Shown: positions 1 to 11,704 of the stretch, one piece after another
Numbering within the stretch: the first letter of the stretch is position 1
How the letters are laid out: every line of letters begins with the position of its first letter
From: Theristus sp. LFF4_11
Taxonomy: Eukaryota > Nematoda > Chromadorea > Monhysterida > Xyalidae
Reading direction: 5' to 3'
Length of the DNA: 64,000 nt
Assembly: GCA_030248135.1 (NCBI GenBank)
Contig: JASANC010003128.1
Coordinates: forward strand, 25,147-89,146
Position numbers and translations under genes: made by a program
Notes under the pieces: generated by a model
Told to the model about the DNA's origin: nothing
Seen by the model: only the letters and a program-made list of their open reading frames with translations
Database searches by the model: none

Positions 1-40
1 GAAAGCGCTATTTGAACTCGGGGCTTTGACATTTTTCCAG

Positions 41-573
41 CAACAATCCGCTTGTCCTCGGCGATAACAATGCGAATTTACCGAAGCTTCTCGCGATCAT
101 TGCGGACGCATTTCGACTGGACGTCTTTGACGAGACAGGCGTGCACTGTCAACAGCGGCTGAAGACAATCGCGCAGCAGTTGCAGGTTCGTTTGAATTTG
201 GTTTTTTTAGAGCTCCCCCCCCTTAGTTCACTGATTTCGCAGACCTGGGAAGTACCGAACTGCTGGTGGGTTTTCGGGGAAATGGTCGGCTTACCATTTG
301 GTGAGCCATTGCCCTCCTCGCCACGAAGCCTCGTAAGCCCCGCCTCCTTTGCTGCGAGACGCCAATGATTGGGTCTGATGGGATTTTGAATTTTGTGAAG
401 TTTTTTTGGTGAAAACGTATATGATTTTACCATTTTAGTGAAGAGCTCTTCGGGGTCGGACACCTAAAATTTCACGTTTTCGTTTCCAGTTGAACGTTGA
501 TCTGTTCCAAGCGTGCCTCAGTCAGTTGAGCGAGGAGCAAGTGTACGCGCTGCAAACTGCGTTGGCAAATTGA
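41..573 (+). CDS. IPO5: Importin-5 (karyopherin beta-3), C-terminal exons
   Basis: Two exons are visible: 41-185 (after a TTTTTCCAG acceptor) and 490-573, split by a 304-bp GT-AG intron. Joined, they encode about 75 residues beginning NNPLVLGDNNANLPKLLAII and ending YALQTALAN before a TGA stop. This matches the extreme C-terminus of importin-5/RanBP5, where the motif VxGxNNxNLPKI is followed by a CAKRL-like helix (here CQQRL), a VxQ segment and a final helix with a LSxEQ motif (here LSEEQVYALQ). Importin-5 is a HEAT-repeat nuclear import receptor that carries ribosomal proteins and histones and releases them on RanGTP. Only the last HEAT helices lie in the window; the rest is upstream. The family call rests on this short but well-conserved tail. 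Confidence 0.8.
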
Positions 574-2232
574 AGTGCAACATCGGTTTCTTTGATTTCG
601 TGTGAATTTCAAGCTTATTTCAACAAATCACGCTGTTTTTGGTGGTTTTGTTGTTGTCGTTGCTTTTAATCGACATTTTTTGTTGAATTTTGCGTCCAGT
701 CGAGAAACGAGTGCAAATTTGGTGATTGTTCGTTTTTTGGTATTTGTCGGAGGCTTTTTTGTCGCTTTGTGTGATTTGTGTCTCATTTTTTCATGTGTTG
801 TCGCTCAGTTCTGGATTGTTGATTGATTTTCATGGTATTTTTTAAGCGAACCCGCGCCTCGCCCTCCAGTGACTTCAGTGACTCAAGAACATGACCACAT
901 TTTCTTTTTCTCAACTTGTTAGCCGTTTTTTTCTTTTTGGCAGTCGTTTGTTTGGCATTTCAGAGCTGTGTCTTTTGGGTGACAAGATCGTGTTTTTACG
1001 CAAAAGAATTTGTTTTGGTTTAAAATCGGTTTGATCGACCTGAATTCTTTGTTTTTGTTTTTGTTTTTTTGCGACGCTAGTTGCCTGGTATTTCGAGTTT
1101 TGCATTTTTGTGGTGTTGTAGACCCGAACTTTTTTCGTCGTTGATCGATTATATGTATCATTTCGAAAGAAAACACTGTTTTTTTACTACATTTCCCAAT
1201 GTTCTTTTTTACCGATAGTGCTTTCGCGCGGGTTTGCCCATTGTTTCTTTGTTGTCGCTGTTGTTGGTTTCAGTTGGTTTTCCTCAAATTTGTCTTTGTT
1301 AGGCGACAAATCACGCAGAGTTGATTGTTTTTTTTTTCATTGTTGTTGCGATTTTGTGCGCGTGTGTGCGTTTTGTCTTTGTGGTGAGTTGCTTACAAAC
1401 TGTGTACTAAAGATTTTCCTGCCTCCGAAAGATTTGGGATTGCTTGTTACAAAACAATGGGTTGTTGTAGGAGGAAAACGTCATAATTGCGAGTATTTAA
1501 TTTTCACGAGCAAAAACCTCCGGTGTAGTTCGTTTTTGCGGTTGTTGCTGTTGTTGACAAGTTGGCAATTTTTCTGAAAAATTGTTGTTGTTGTTGTTGT
1601 TGTTTTTGATCAAGACCGCTTTGTTATTCTCATCTCATCTCACGTCTGTTTACTGTGGTATGGTTGAATAAAAAAATGATTTGTTGCACTGTTGTGGTGT
1701 TTTTTGTTGGATGAAAAAAAACGCGGTTTACTAAAACCAGTGTTGCAACAACAGCGCTACATCACTTGAAAATAATCGGAAACAACCAAAAAGTTAATGC
1801 AACGAGCTTAGTGCCTCTAGACTATTTGTGAATGTAGTCGATCGAACGAGCAACACTATGCAATCTGAGACTCGAATCTGGCATGCTAATTGGCTGCGTC
1901 GAGCCTGATTCGATTAATCAGTGAGCCGAATTCGAAATCAGGCCAATCAGTAAGTTGCTCGAAATTTTCTGTTAACTGATTCGGCCAGTCAGTGAGCCGC
2001 ATTCGAAATCAGGCAAATCAGTGAGCTCAAGCTGCACAATTTTGTTGATTCTGTGGACGCAGCCAATCAACGTGCCAGGTTTGAGAGTTCAGAAATTGCT
2101 GAATTGTTGGCCGACTGCAACAATTGAAGATTTCGCAATTCCAATTTTCAATGGAGAAGACAATCACACCACGATTCATTCACTCCGTTTAGTCGGGCCA
2201 CATGAGAAATTGTATTGAAATACCCTTTTCAG
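574..2232. other. Intergenic region between importin-5 and TAF6
   Basis: T-rich sequence with many TTGTTG runs on the plus strand follows the importin stop; a candidate AATAAA polyadenylation signal lies near 1667. I see no credible coding exon, as the open frames here are low-complexity phenylalanine/valine-rich shadows. From about 1860 to 2090 there is a repeat with inverted ends (CTGGCATGCTAATTGGCTGC near 1877 against GCAGCCAATCAACGTGCCAG near 2057), a member of the dispersed CCAATCA family. The region ends at the TTTTCAG acceptor just before the TAF6 start. Confidence 0.6.
1862..2087. repeat. CCAATCA-family repeat with inverted ends
   Basis: The left part reads CTGGCATGCTAATTGGCTGCGTC, and the right part contains its approximate reverse complement GACGCAGCCAATCAACGTGCCAG. 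The interior has two near-copies of CAGTGAGCCG(A/C)ATTCGAAATCAGGC. The same core (ATTGGCTGC / GCAGCCAAT) recurs at many places in the window, so this looks like a small non-autonomous palindromic element rather than a gene. Confidence 0.55.
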
Positions 2233-2241
2233 TTTCATCGA

Positions 2242-5200
2242 ATGCTGCCAAAATCAATGACATCAACTGACAGCAGCACGTCCGAAAAGTTCACCGTGGA
2301 AGCGGTGCAGTTGCTTGCATCCACGGTCGGCATCGAGACCCGGTCGTTGACTTCGGAGGCGTGGAAAGCGTTGCGGTCAGTTCGTTTTTTTTGTTTTGGG
2401 TCAATTTTTCGGTTCGGCTATTTTTCAAGGATGAAAGCCATCTTGAGAGATTGGCATCTCAGAGCACTGGTGGTGGTGCCCCGCTCCAAAAAGAGAGCAT
2501 GGAGAGGGGGTGTAAGCGAACACCTGATGCAGGCGAGTATTGATATGTGCCTCCGTCGGAAACTGAGCTCCTTGGTATCCCGGCACTGGGTTAGCCCTGG
2601 CTGAAAACATCACCGAAATTACTGTTAAACACTATTCGTTGAAAAAATTCACAACGGCTGTTTAATATTTCTCCATCAATTTGCAGTTATTGAACAACTT
2701 CTGCTGTTCATTTGTTCGTCCCAGCAGGAAGCAGGCCACAAAGCTGCTCTGGATTATTTTGTAATTGTTGGTTTTTTGTTTCAGAGAATTTGTGGATACA
2801 CGCGTCAGTGAAGTGGTGCGTATTGCGGCGCGATTGGCAACGTTGCACCGACACCACACCGTAAACACGGATGACGTCAATCTGGCACTCAGGCGTGTCG
2901 GTATGCCGGTGAGCAATGCTGGCATTTTTCATTTTGATTGGTTTTATTTAGCTTTCAAAAGCGATTCGGCATTAACAACAGCTCGGCTTTTATAGTTTTT
3001 ATTGGAAACCAACAAAAAAGGATGCATCGCCTTGCTTCGTTCATTTAGTCAGTCTCGCTTTTGCACTTTTGTTAACATTGTGCACAATCACAAGCAAACA
3101 CACAGGCTCACGTGTGCGATGTTTCGCTGCGCGCATGCGTGTCTGATTGGTATTTTTGTTTGTGACTGCCGCCAACCTAGGGGTGGTAAAAAACGGTTTT
3201 TTTCAAATCCATGTATATAAAACGGTTTTTTATACCGCGTCCGGTTCTTTTTTACCCGGTTTTTTTACCGACCCAGTATCTGAAGAATCCTGTGATTGCG
3301 GCAATTTCTGGTACTCTGATTTTACGCAAACCGCTGAATAATGAGTAAAAGACCACAATTCTAGCCAGAAACTGTATGTGTTTCAATGGAAACGTATTCC
3401 AATCTTGATTTTATTTGAATCGGTGGCGCTTAGAGAGAATGCAGCATCAGAAAAATTATCAGATGCGAGTTTAAAACAAAAAAAGCTAACGCAAAACAGA
3501 TTGACATGTGCATCAGCAAGGAATGTGATACATGCAAATCAACTGAACTGACATGATCGAGAGATATGTAACTGCACAACAATTTTACCGCATTTCTAAA
3601 CAGAAAAGATCACCGAAATCACTAACCCGCACAGACGAAAGAAGTGAACCAAGAACAAAATTGAAAGAGCAAAAAAATCAGATGGAGATTCGGGTCACTA
3701 TCACCAGTACAACAGCAGGAAGACATCACCAACAAAACTTTGAGCACCTTTCGAGTTCAAAGACACAAAATTTCAAGAAATTTGACTGAATAATAAATAT
3801 CGCGGCGTTTCTCGTTTATTGTTGAAAATTTAACCGAATTCTGAAAAATAACCAAATCTTTGCTGTATTAGTTTCTTCACTTTGTCAACAAAAGAACTAG
3901 CATAAAAAGCGCAAGCGGCAGATTTAAAGCGGAAAAGCGTGAAGCTGTTAAACTACGAAACACAACATTGCCATGTAGACCAAACTTGAACAGATAAACA
4001 AAGAACAAAGCTGGAAAATAAAGCGAACGCCGACCAGAGCCAGCCCATTGGCGGTCGACCGAGATGGGACATGGAAGGAGAGGCACGGGTCTCAGGGTGC
4101 TTTATTTATACCAAGAGCGTGAATTGTGTTCTCCAGAACATCAAGTTATGAAGTGGCGAAAATGAAAATTGAAATGGATATGCGGAATACAGTGCATTTT
4201 GAGTGATTTCAAAAATTGAAATTTGGGTCCTTCGGCGGTATAAAAAACCGGAAAAAAACCAAAATTTACGCGGTAAAATATCGGTAATTTATTTTGGCCA
4301 TTTTTTGGCGCTGGTATAAAAACCGTTTTTATACCGTTTTTTATACCGACCCACCCCTACGCCAACCACAACCGAAAGTCAGTTTTGCCAGACATTTGGC
4401 GACCTTGTCAAAACCGTGTCCTTTTCTAAAGGACAACCTCTCGTTTACTGAACTAAAGTTCACTGATTGGTTGCCCTCACACGTTTCGAGCCAGTCACCG
4501 TATCCACATTTCAAATATAAACAATCAATTTCATGTCACGGCCTCCGCAGTGTCGTCGACCTGCCGACTTTCTGAAAGAGCACCACATTCCATTCGTGTC
4601 CAAAAGTCTGGCTCACTGATTACCAACCTTTCCACATTGTCGCCCAATCACCGTGCCGCATGATTCAACCACAGCCAATCAGCGTCATTCAGGTGATTTA
4701 CGGCCACCGTAGTGTCGACCTGCCGAAGTTGCACTTTCTGAAAGAGCACCGCATTTACGCGCGAAACGACGGCATCGTGGACGTGGTCGCGTTGGCGACG
4801 TCGCAGTTTCACGGCACCGAATCGGCTTCGTCCAGCGATCGACCGACAATGAAACGACTTTGCAGACAAGGTCAGCTGTTTTGTGGAAGACGAAATCGAC
4901 AGATAGGGAGGGTAATTCGTTGACTGGTTGACTTTGGCTTTTTTGGTTGTCAAAGTGTGTGCCAAAAGGCGAGTTGCAAAGCAAAGAAAAGTAGCAGTTT
5001 TTGTTCTGTTCGGAATCTGAATGTTTCATGCGGTGTCATCAATGCAACGAGACGAAAATGCAATCAACGCAAGACGTTCACGCAAGTTCTGCATATTTCG
5101 TAGTCAGCTGGTTAATTGGCTGAAAAGTAGCGGAACCCACCTTTGCCAACCTTATTAACTTTTCACATGTTTTTCTTTCAGTCGTCCACCAGTTTCGCTG

Positions 5201-8200
5201 CAAAGACGAGTCAGGACCGTCAACTGGGGCCAAAACCGTTGATGCTAATAATGATTCGGCTGCACAAAAGTCGCCTTCGGAAATCATCGCCATTTTCAGT
5301 CGACTTTTTCGAGAACGTCATTTGCCGTCTGTTGACAAGGTTTGTTAGTTTTCTCAAAAAAGTTTCTGACTTTCTGCTCTGTTCAATAACTGTGTCTCAG
5401 TCACATAAGAACCCGCTCACATTTGTCTTCAACTCGTTGATTGGCTGCATTCGAAGTTGCGGCCAATCAGCGGGTTGAATTTTGAATTAGATTAAACGGG
5501 GAGCAATTTCGTGTACAAAAACTCGGTCGTTTCCGTGCCCGTTCAATCTTAGGTTTCATTTGTTACCAGCAGAAAGGCTTTGTTAAAGTTGACTAGAATA
5601 ACGCCAAAGACTTCCGCGATTTATTCACATAAATAAATCAGCTGTTTTTTCACTAAGTACTTTTTGAGTATTGAAGAATCAAAATTTAGTTTTTTTGGGT
5701 GTTTAGGCCATCGAAACGTTTGCTCCACAATTTCTGACTGACCCTGCAAAAGCAAATGCCGTGTTCGGTTGGATTTTGGAAAAGGTGGGTGGGAATAAAG
5801 CAATTATGAACATCGCTTTTCTCGGAACGAGTTGGTTGATTGGCTGTATTCAAGTCGGAGTCGGAGTGCGCTGATTGGTCCAAAAGTCTGGCGTAGCTGA
5901 AGAGGCTGAAGCCGACAATGCTTCATAGTCTCAGAAAGCATGCATGCTCGTGATCACCAACCAATCAGCTGATTCCCTATAATTTAGAGTTCGACTGTAC
6001 TTAAACCGCACTTCTGACGTTTCAAATCGTGATCACCCTTTTCACAGCTGCGCGCACGCTCCACTCTACTGGCAGCCCTCTGTAGCATCCGACGTTTGTG
6101 CTACGATTCAGCGTTTGAACGCTACAGCCAATCAGCGTACAGCACGTGTGTCGAGCTGATGTGCTCGGTTGACGATGATGATTGGTTGGCTGACGTGCCG
6201 CTCAGTTTGGCTGCTACGATACGAGTTTTAGTTCAGAGGTTTCAATGTGAAGTTGTTTATCAATCCTGAATTTCTCTGCTTGTTTGTGGCTCGAAGTGCA
6301 TATTTTAAAATTTAAAATCGTGGTTTCCCTGTGTCTGTAGTTTTAGAAAAAAGTTTGCTTTTCAGATTTCCGAGCTGTTCACAAGAACTGGTGCTGGATT
6401 GCATAGTAAAGCAACTCCGCAACCGCCGACAAGACCCGCTGATTCAGGCTGCGTGCTTATTGGTCGCGCAATGGCTGCAATGGCCGGTAAGAAACTGGAG
6501 TTTTTTTGTTGCAAGTTTTGAAAACAGTCAAAAGTGTGAAACATGGACAATCAACGGATTGGCTGCTTTTTGAATTGCACTCACTGATTAATCCAGCCAG
6601 CTCGATGCAGCCAATCAGCAGGCCAGAATGTACATTGGTTCCAGATGTTTGAGTGCAAAAGTTCAATGCATCGTGTGACATGCAACAGCAACGCCGGGCC
6701 GGGCTCATGCAGTGTGAAATAGTTTTCGGTGTTTTCATTCACCTTTTTGCTCGAAAACACTGCAGGCGATCAGCGAGCTGGCGTGGTACGACATTTTAAC
6801 GGAGCACCTCGAGTGGAACAGGTGCGTCTTCGAAACCTCGGAGCTTCTGCAGCGAAAGCGACCGTCCGACTCGATCGCTGGCGCGCTCTACGTCGGCACT
6901 TGGGCGGTCGGTGGACTTTGTGTTGACTCGGTTCCGTGGTTTGTTTGATATTGTGTTTTGTTCGAACCATAATGTCCGTGCATTTTGTTGTTGTCGTTCT
7001 ATTGCGGCCAGCGCGGAAATGTGTCGCACGAAATTTTAAGTCAGACAAGCGGCAAGTTTTTCGGCCACCTCCAGAACGTGCAGTCTTACTCTCGGACACT
7101 GCGACTGCAAATGCTTCCTCCCCAAAACGATGATTTTTTCAGAGTTTCATCCACCACCTGTGGTCTCGAATGATACTGTGGCGTCCGTTGTCAGAGGATT
7201 CGGATTCACCAAACAAGCCAACACTCACAACGTTCCACAAATATCCGTTCAAGATCGACATTCAGCAGTTGGCAGCATTCTACTCGTTATGCGACTCGCT
7301 TTACGGCCCGCTACCAATTGCGTTGGTTGGTTGGTTTAAAAAGTGCAATTCGGTGTGATTTTATGACTGCAGTTTGAGTTTAGAATGTGATAATGATTGG
7401 TTGGATTTGTGTTTTTGATGTTGTTGTTGTTCTTTGCTGCCGCACTGCAGATCTATATGGCGGCAGCTAGGCGTGGGCGACATAATTTCGATCACTTCAA
7501 GAGGCGATGGCTTGCTCAAACCCTCGTGGTTCGAAATCAAAACTAAAACCTATTTTTTTCAGGCCAACATCAGTGCGCTCAATACGACGTCTGAAACGTC
7601 GGCAGTATTACAATCTCTGGATCCGATGGCCAACCGACCACGCTTGAGGCCGAGAAAAAACGCACAGCGAAAGTCGTCCAACGAAGATAGTGGAGGTTGG
7701 TTATTGAAAAAGTCGTTCTGTTTAGGTTTTTGACGGGTGTCAAAATCAGACTCCTCCTCACCAAGCTCATTTCAAGTTTCTCATTTCGAATTTTTCGACG
7801 CCATTTAGGTGATCGGTTAAACCAGACAAAATAAAAATAAAACACAAAAATAAAACTAACATGAAAATATAACATGAAAGAAACACAAAACATTAAAGAA
7901 AAAGGTATGTTTTTCTTGTTCAGTGACGGCGGGCGCCGAACATTACGCACAGATCGTGCGACGGTCACTACGTAGCAACACTCAAACAACAACACCGGCT
8001 GAACCAATGACTACGGTAAGACTACAGTATCACTAAGAAACCACTGATTGATTACGCGTTCCGTGCTATTTCCCTGCAACTCTGTGGTAAACATTGGTGG
8101 TGGAGTGGTAAAAACACAAGGCATGCCCACCGCATGTTGACGAGTTCACCACTTTTCACCGTACCGCTATGGTTCCACGTGACAAGTCAACAACCACAAA

Positions 8201-9175
8201 CGCATTATCATTGGGTCCTATCCCCACGTAATACACGTGCGCGTCTATTCTGTCTAATCCACAGACTATTGATGTTCGAATCTGGCACGCTGATTGGCTG
8301 CATTGAGCTGTGTGAACCAATCAGTGAACCGAATTCAAAGGCAGCCAATCTGCACACAGCTTCGTTCCTCGTATTCAGACGACACCGCCAACACCAACCA
8401 CGACAGCAACAAGCAAACGACCCGGCTCCTCCGGCGGCAAGCGTGGCGCAGTCGGCAGCGCGGTCGGCACGCACGCCGCCGGCTCCGGTTCGAGTCCCGT
8501 CAAGAAGCGACGCCTGAAAAAGTCGGTCGACTGGTTCGAGGTGCCGAAACCGTTTCGCAATCGAGTGCTGGAGTGTGAACAGTTCATTTTCGTGTTCCAC
8601 GCGACCAATGCGACCGTGTTGAGGCATCAGGTTCGCGGTTGTTTTTCTGGAATGAGTTTTTGCAGTTTTATGACTAGCCATTGCATAGATTGTATACAGT
8701 TGGTGGCATTCGAATCGCCTGAAGTCGTTCCAGGTTGAGGTTTTGAAATGCACAAACTGCCCCCCCCCGTTGTTGCACACTATCCGAAGTTAGGGGTCTT
8801 GTGCGAAAATTTTCTCCCGGTTCGGTCGATTCATTAGTGTGCAACCATTACATTACGTTGTTGGGAGTAAAAATTCTGATCGTTCTATGAACCTTTTTCG
8901 AATTCGTGTTTCGGTTGCATTTTTTTATTATCGTGCCAGTTTCCATCTCAAAAAAACAGTTCAATTTCATGCAGCCAGCTCCCATTGCAGGCGAACGCAC
9001 AGCCACTGTCGCTGCAGCCTCCGATCGTGAAACAGAGTGCGTGGATGAATTTCGCTCGTACGCGACGAGCAACGGTGCCAATGGGCGGACGACCTCGGAA
9101 AGTGGACGCAAATCGGTGGCATCGTGGACTGTGCCTGGATGTCGCCAGTGTGATGTTGTGATTTCAAGTGATTGA
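2242..9175 (+). CDS. TAF6: TAF6 (TFIID subunit 6), divergent
   Basis: TAF6 pairs through its histone fold with TAF9 in TFIID and SAGA-type complexes. The start ATG at 2242 lies 9 bases after a TTTTCAG acceptor. Exons with matching phase are 2242-2375, 2785-2908, 4693-4870, 5182-5339, 5707-5784, 6048-6238, 6366-6486 and 6766-about 6906; further exons lie near 7012, 7139, 7571, 7925, 8372 and 8967. The first two exons give a histone fold (FTVEAVQLLASTVGIETRSL followed by EVVRIAARLATLHRHHTVNT and DDVNLALRR). The next has VIYGHRSVDLPKL, matching the VEPLYG...EVDL segment of TAF6. Exons 6-9 are helical, like the TAF6 HEAT domain (LRARSTLLAALCSIRRL; SIAGAL). The C-terminal exons are Thr/Pro-rich and then basic (SPVKKRRLKK). 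The splicing at 7012-7340 is unresolved, and the last exon is open in two frames (stops at 9161 or 9175). TAF6L is a weaker alternative. Confidence 0.72.
3178..4359. mobile_element. hAT-like non-autonomous element in TAF6 intron 2
   Basis: The element starts TAGGGGTGGTAAAAAACGG and ends with the approximate inverse (ATACCGACCCACCCCTA). It is flanked by a perfect 8-bp direct duplication CGCCAACC (3170-3177 and 4360-4367). Length is 1182 bp. The interior near both ends repeats AAAACGGTTTTTTATACCG-type motifs, and no transposase frame is visible. The 8-bp target duplication and TAG...CTA ends fit the hAT superfamily. It lies wholly inside the intron between the TAF6 histone-fold exon and the next exon. 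Confidence 0.85.
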
Positions 9176-9638
9176 TTGTTGTCGCGGTGATAACACTGTC
9201 AGAGACGGCTAGCTGGTTGGATGCATATGAGTTGGTCGCGCGCTGATTGGTTGCACAGATAAGCTGATAAAAAAACATTTTCATGTATTTGGCGCAAGAC
9301 TTTTTAACGCTAATTGTTTGAATCTAATTTAAACCACGGGTATTGTTGTTGTTTGTTGATTCTGCGTGAGTGAAATGTGTTTGCGAATAAACAAGCGATG
9401 CAATTAGTGCGTTGAGATGGGAGTTTCTGATTTTCTATTGCGTTTAAAATAACGCTTCCAACAATGTTATTGCTTGGACTCTTTTAGTTGGATTTCATTT
9501 TTTAAACCGTTTTATTTTGATATCATGGTAAAATCTACGTTTTGCAGCTTTTAAGCAGTTTATCTAGATAGTTTCAGAAGCAGTCGCTCACACATTTCAG
9601 TTTCTCGTACAGACGGAGCAAAATAAAACTGCTCCAGC
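9176..9638. other. TAF6-STEEP1 intergenic spacer
   Basis: About 460 bp separate the two plus-strand genes. It contains an AATAAA (near 9386) that could terminate TAF6 transcripts and a short TGATTGGTTGCA motif near 9244. A pyrimidine-rich acceptor (CACACATTTCAG, ending at 9600) and a second AG at 9612 precede the STEEP1 ATG, so a 5' UTR intron or a trans-splice site is likely. No coding exon is seen. Confidence 0.5.
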
Positions 9639-11178
9639 ATGGCCTCCGAACAACTGGACACGCAAGACCAAGAAGAATACAGGGATAAGCCGTTGCACAC
9701 GTATTACTGCCTTTGCGGTCAAATGACACTGATCATTGATCAGCCGATTGATAGGTGAGCAAATGGATGTGATGATTTGCTTTTTTTAAATCACGGTTCT
9801 GAACGTCCAATTTAATGCCACTAACGATTTGGTTCTGTTGATTAGGTCTGATCAGTGCGACGGATGTGGGGCCCCAAAAGCCCATAATTCATTCAGCCAC
9901 GATACCGCGCACAGTCGCACGAGTCTGTCTGATGCAACGCGCTGATTGGCCACCATGGCATCGAGAGGACCAATCAGCGTTCCAAGTGTTTGAAAGCTGT
10001 TTATCGACGACAATGTCTTTTTCCAAATTTATGATTTGTCCCAGATTGCCGCTCCGACGGCGCGATCGTGCGCGTGTGATCGACAACGAGCGAAATGTCG
10101 CGAAAATCACGTGCGAAACCGATGAGACGGTCTATATTCGGAGGTGGGCGAGATAATTTTGTTTTTTTTTGCTGTTCAGTTTTTGAGTTTTCGGTCTTTT
10201 GTTGAGACTGTTTGCTTCGCTTCGTTCGTCCCGTTTATTCAACTAACCACTTCAACTAAAAATTTTATTCAACTAAAAAAATTCAACTAACCAATTCAGC
10301 GCCACAATTATATCCCCAAACCAACGTTTTTTCATAACATTTTTCCTCCAGACCAGAAGGCATCGAGCAGCAGTATCGTAAGAAGTGCAAAAAGTGCGGC
10401 CTCAAACTCTACTACCAGCATTCCGGCAACATGAACGTGACGTTTCTGATGGATGGAGCTGTGGTGACCGCGAAACAATTGGGCGGCATTAATTTCGGAC
10501 AGAAGGACAACGCGCTGGAGGAGGCGCCGAAGAAGGTGGAGGAGTGGTTTGTTTACATATTGTCAATGTCAGCTTAAAAAATACTCACCAATTTCTGCAG
10601 GTCATGGTAACAAAACACGTGAAGAATCAGGGCAAGGTCGGCTCGGTCACCGTGTCAACGATTGACGAGGAAGAAGATGAAGTTGAAGCGGTAAGCTCAA
10701 AAGTGCTTAGTTGTCCCTTTTTTCGGACGTGCGTGCCGTCCTAACCAATCAGAGAGTCGCATTCAAATGCAATCCAGCCAGTCCAGCACAGACTGTCTGT
10801 CAGTCACTAGTCAGTCAGCCTGTGTGATTGTGGTTTTGTGTGGTTGCTTTTACATATGTGGTTGTGCTCTGGTCGGTAACTTTGCAAAGTGAATGGAGTG
10901 TTGCGTGCATTGCCGTTTTTTAAACCGTCAAAATAGAGAAAGTGCATTGCTAAAAAAGTTCCCAACAAAATCTCGAAATTAAAAACAAACGCTCAAAAAA
11001 ATTCAAAATTTCCAAAACAATTCAGCGCGAGATCGCCGAGTCCTACACGAACAACGCGCTGATCGTCGAGAAGCAGATGTCTCGCAAAGGGATGCTGAAG
11101 CGACGCTACCAAGAGGAGCTGGCTGAAGCGGAGAAACGAAGAAAAGAACAGATGCGGGGCACGTTGATATTGGAGTGA
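9639..11178 (+). CDS. STEEP1: STEEP1 homologue (CXorf56 family)
   Basis: Five exons join in phase: 9639-9754, 10045-10143, 10352-10535, 10601-10690 and 11026-11178, giving a product of about 213 residues, close to the usual size of the family. Diagnostic segments are [13 protein letters not shown] near the N-terminus, [52 protein letters not shown] and a basic, helical C-terminus ending [11 protein letters not shown]. The CxC and CxxC cysteines could bind a metal. In mammals STEEP1 promotes STING exit from the endoplasmic reticulum, and it is also found with spliceosomal material; its role in this organism is not known. All five junctions have GT donors and AG acceptors, and the C-terminal RGTLI motif is conserved, so the gene appears intact. 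It lies downstream of TAF6 on the same strand. Confidence 0.93.
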
Positions 11179-11704
11179 TTGCTTTGTGTTTTGTGTGATT
11201 GTTGTGAAGTTGTTCTTTCTATCGTGACCCATGAGTTCATTGGGTCGTATATTAAGTCTTGCATATAAGGTTCCTCCCACTTATAAGACCCCCACCCAAA
11301 AGTGGGCGGAGTGTCACACGGCGGGAAGACAAAAAAATCAAATTTTTGACTTGGTCAAAATTTTACCCCGTTTATAAAGCCCGTAATTCCTAATGTTGGC
11401 TTTATAAGACCTCCTCCCACTTATAAGGCTGTCACACGAAATTCCACTTTTTTCAGAAATTTTTGATTTTCAAATTTATATAAGGAGACTTATATGCAAG
11501 ACTTTACGGTATGTGGTTGCAAGGATAGTCGTCACAATCAAATTTTATCCGATTTATTATGCTGAATTCGCGTATTATTCATTCGAATCATGGTCTCTTC
11601 TCTGCTGTACATTACTTTTTTCATGATTTTTTTTAAAATAATGTGGCAAACAATAATAAGTTATGTGGTCAATTTTGACAACAAATCGAAACTCAACGCA
11701 ACTG
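11179..11704. other. Gap between STEEP1 and the astacin-kelch gene (convergent)
   Basis: The two genes converge here. The first half is filled by a TIR element (about 11250-11511). The rest is A/T-rich, with no exon that I can support; the plus-strand open frame at 11590-11943 mostly overlaps the kelch exon on the other strand. Confidence 0.5.
11250..11511. mobile_element. Family B TIR element (CTTATAAGACC type), uninterrupted copy
   Basis: The left end is degenerate (ATTAAGTCTTGCATATAAGG) and the right end reads CTTATATGCAAGACTTTACGGTA. The interior has CTCCCACTTATAAGACCCCC and CCTCCTCCCACTTATAAGGC. Copies occur at 16563-17296 and about 59434-59699. At 11478-11486 the sequence is TTTATATAAGG, which is the empty form of the site that is occupied by a second transposon in the 16563 copy. 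Confidence 0.75.

Noticed and set aside
8208..8780. Minus-strand open frame of 190 codons
   Set aside because: It overlaps the Thr/Pro-rich and basic TAF6 exon on the plus strand (8372-8630), which has matching splice phases; the minus translation has no recognisable domain.
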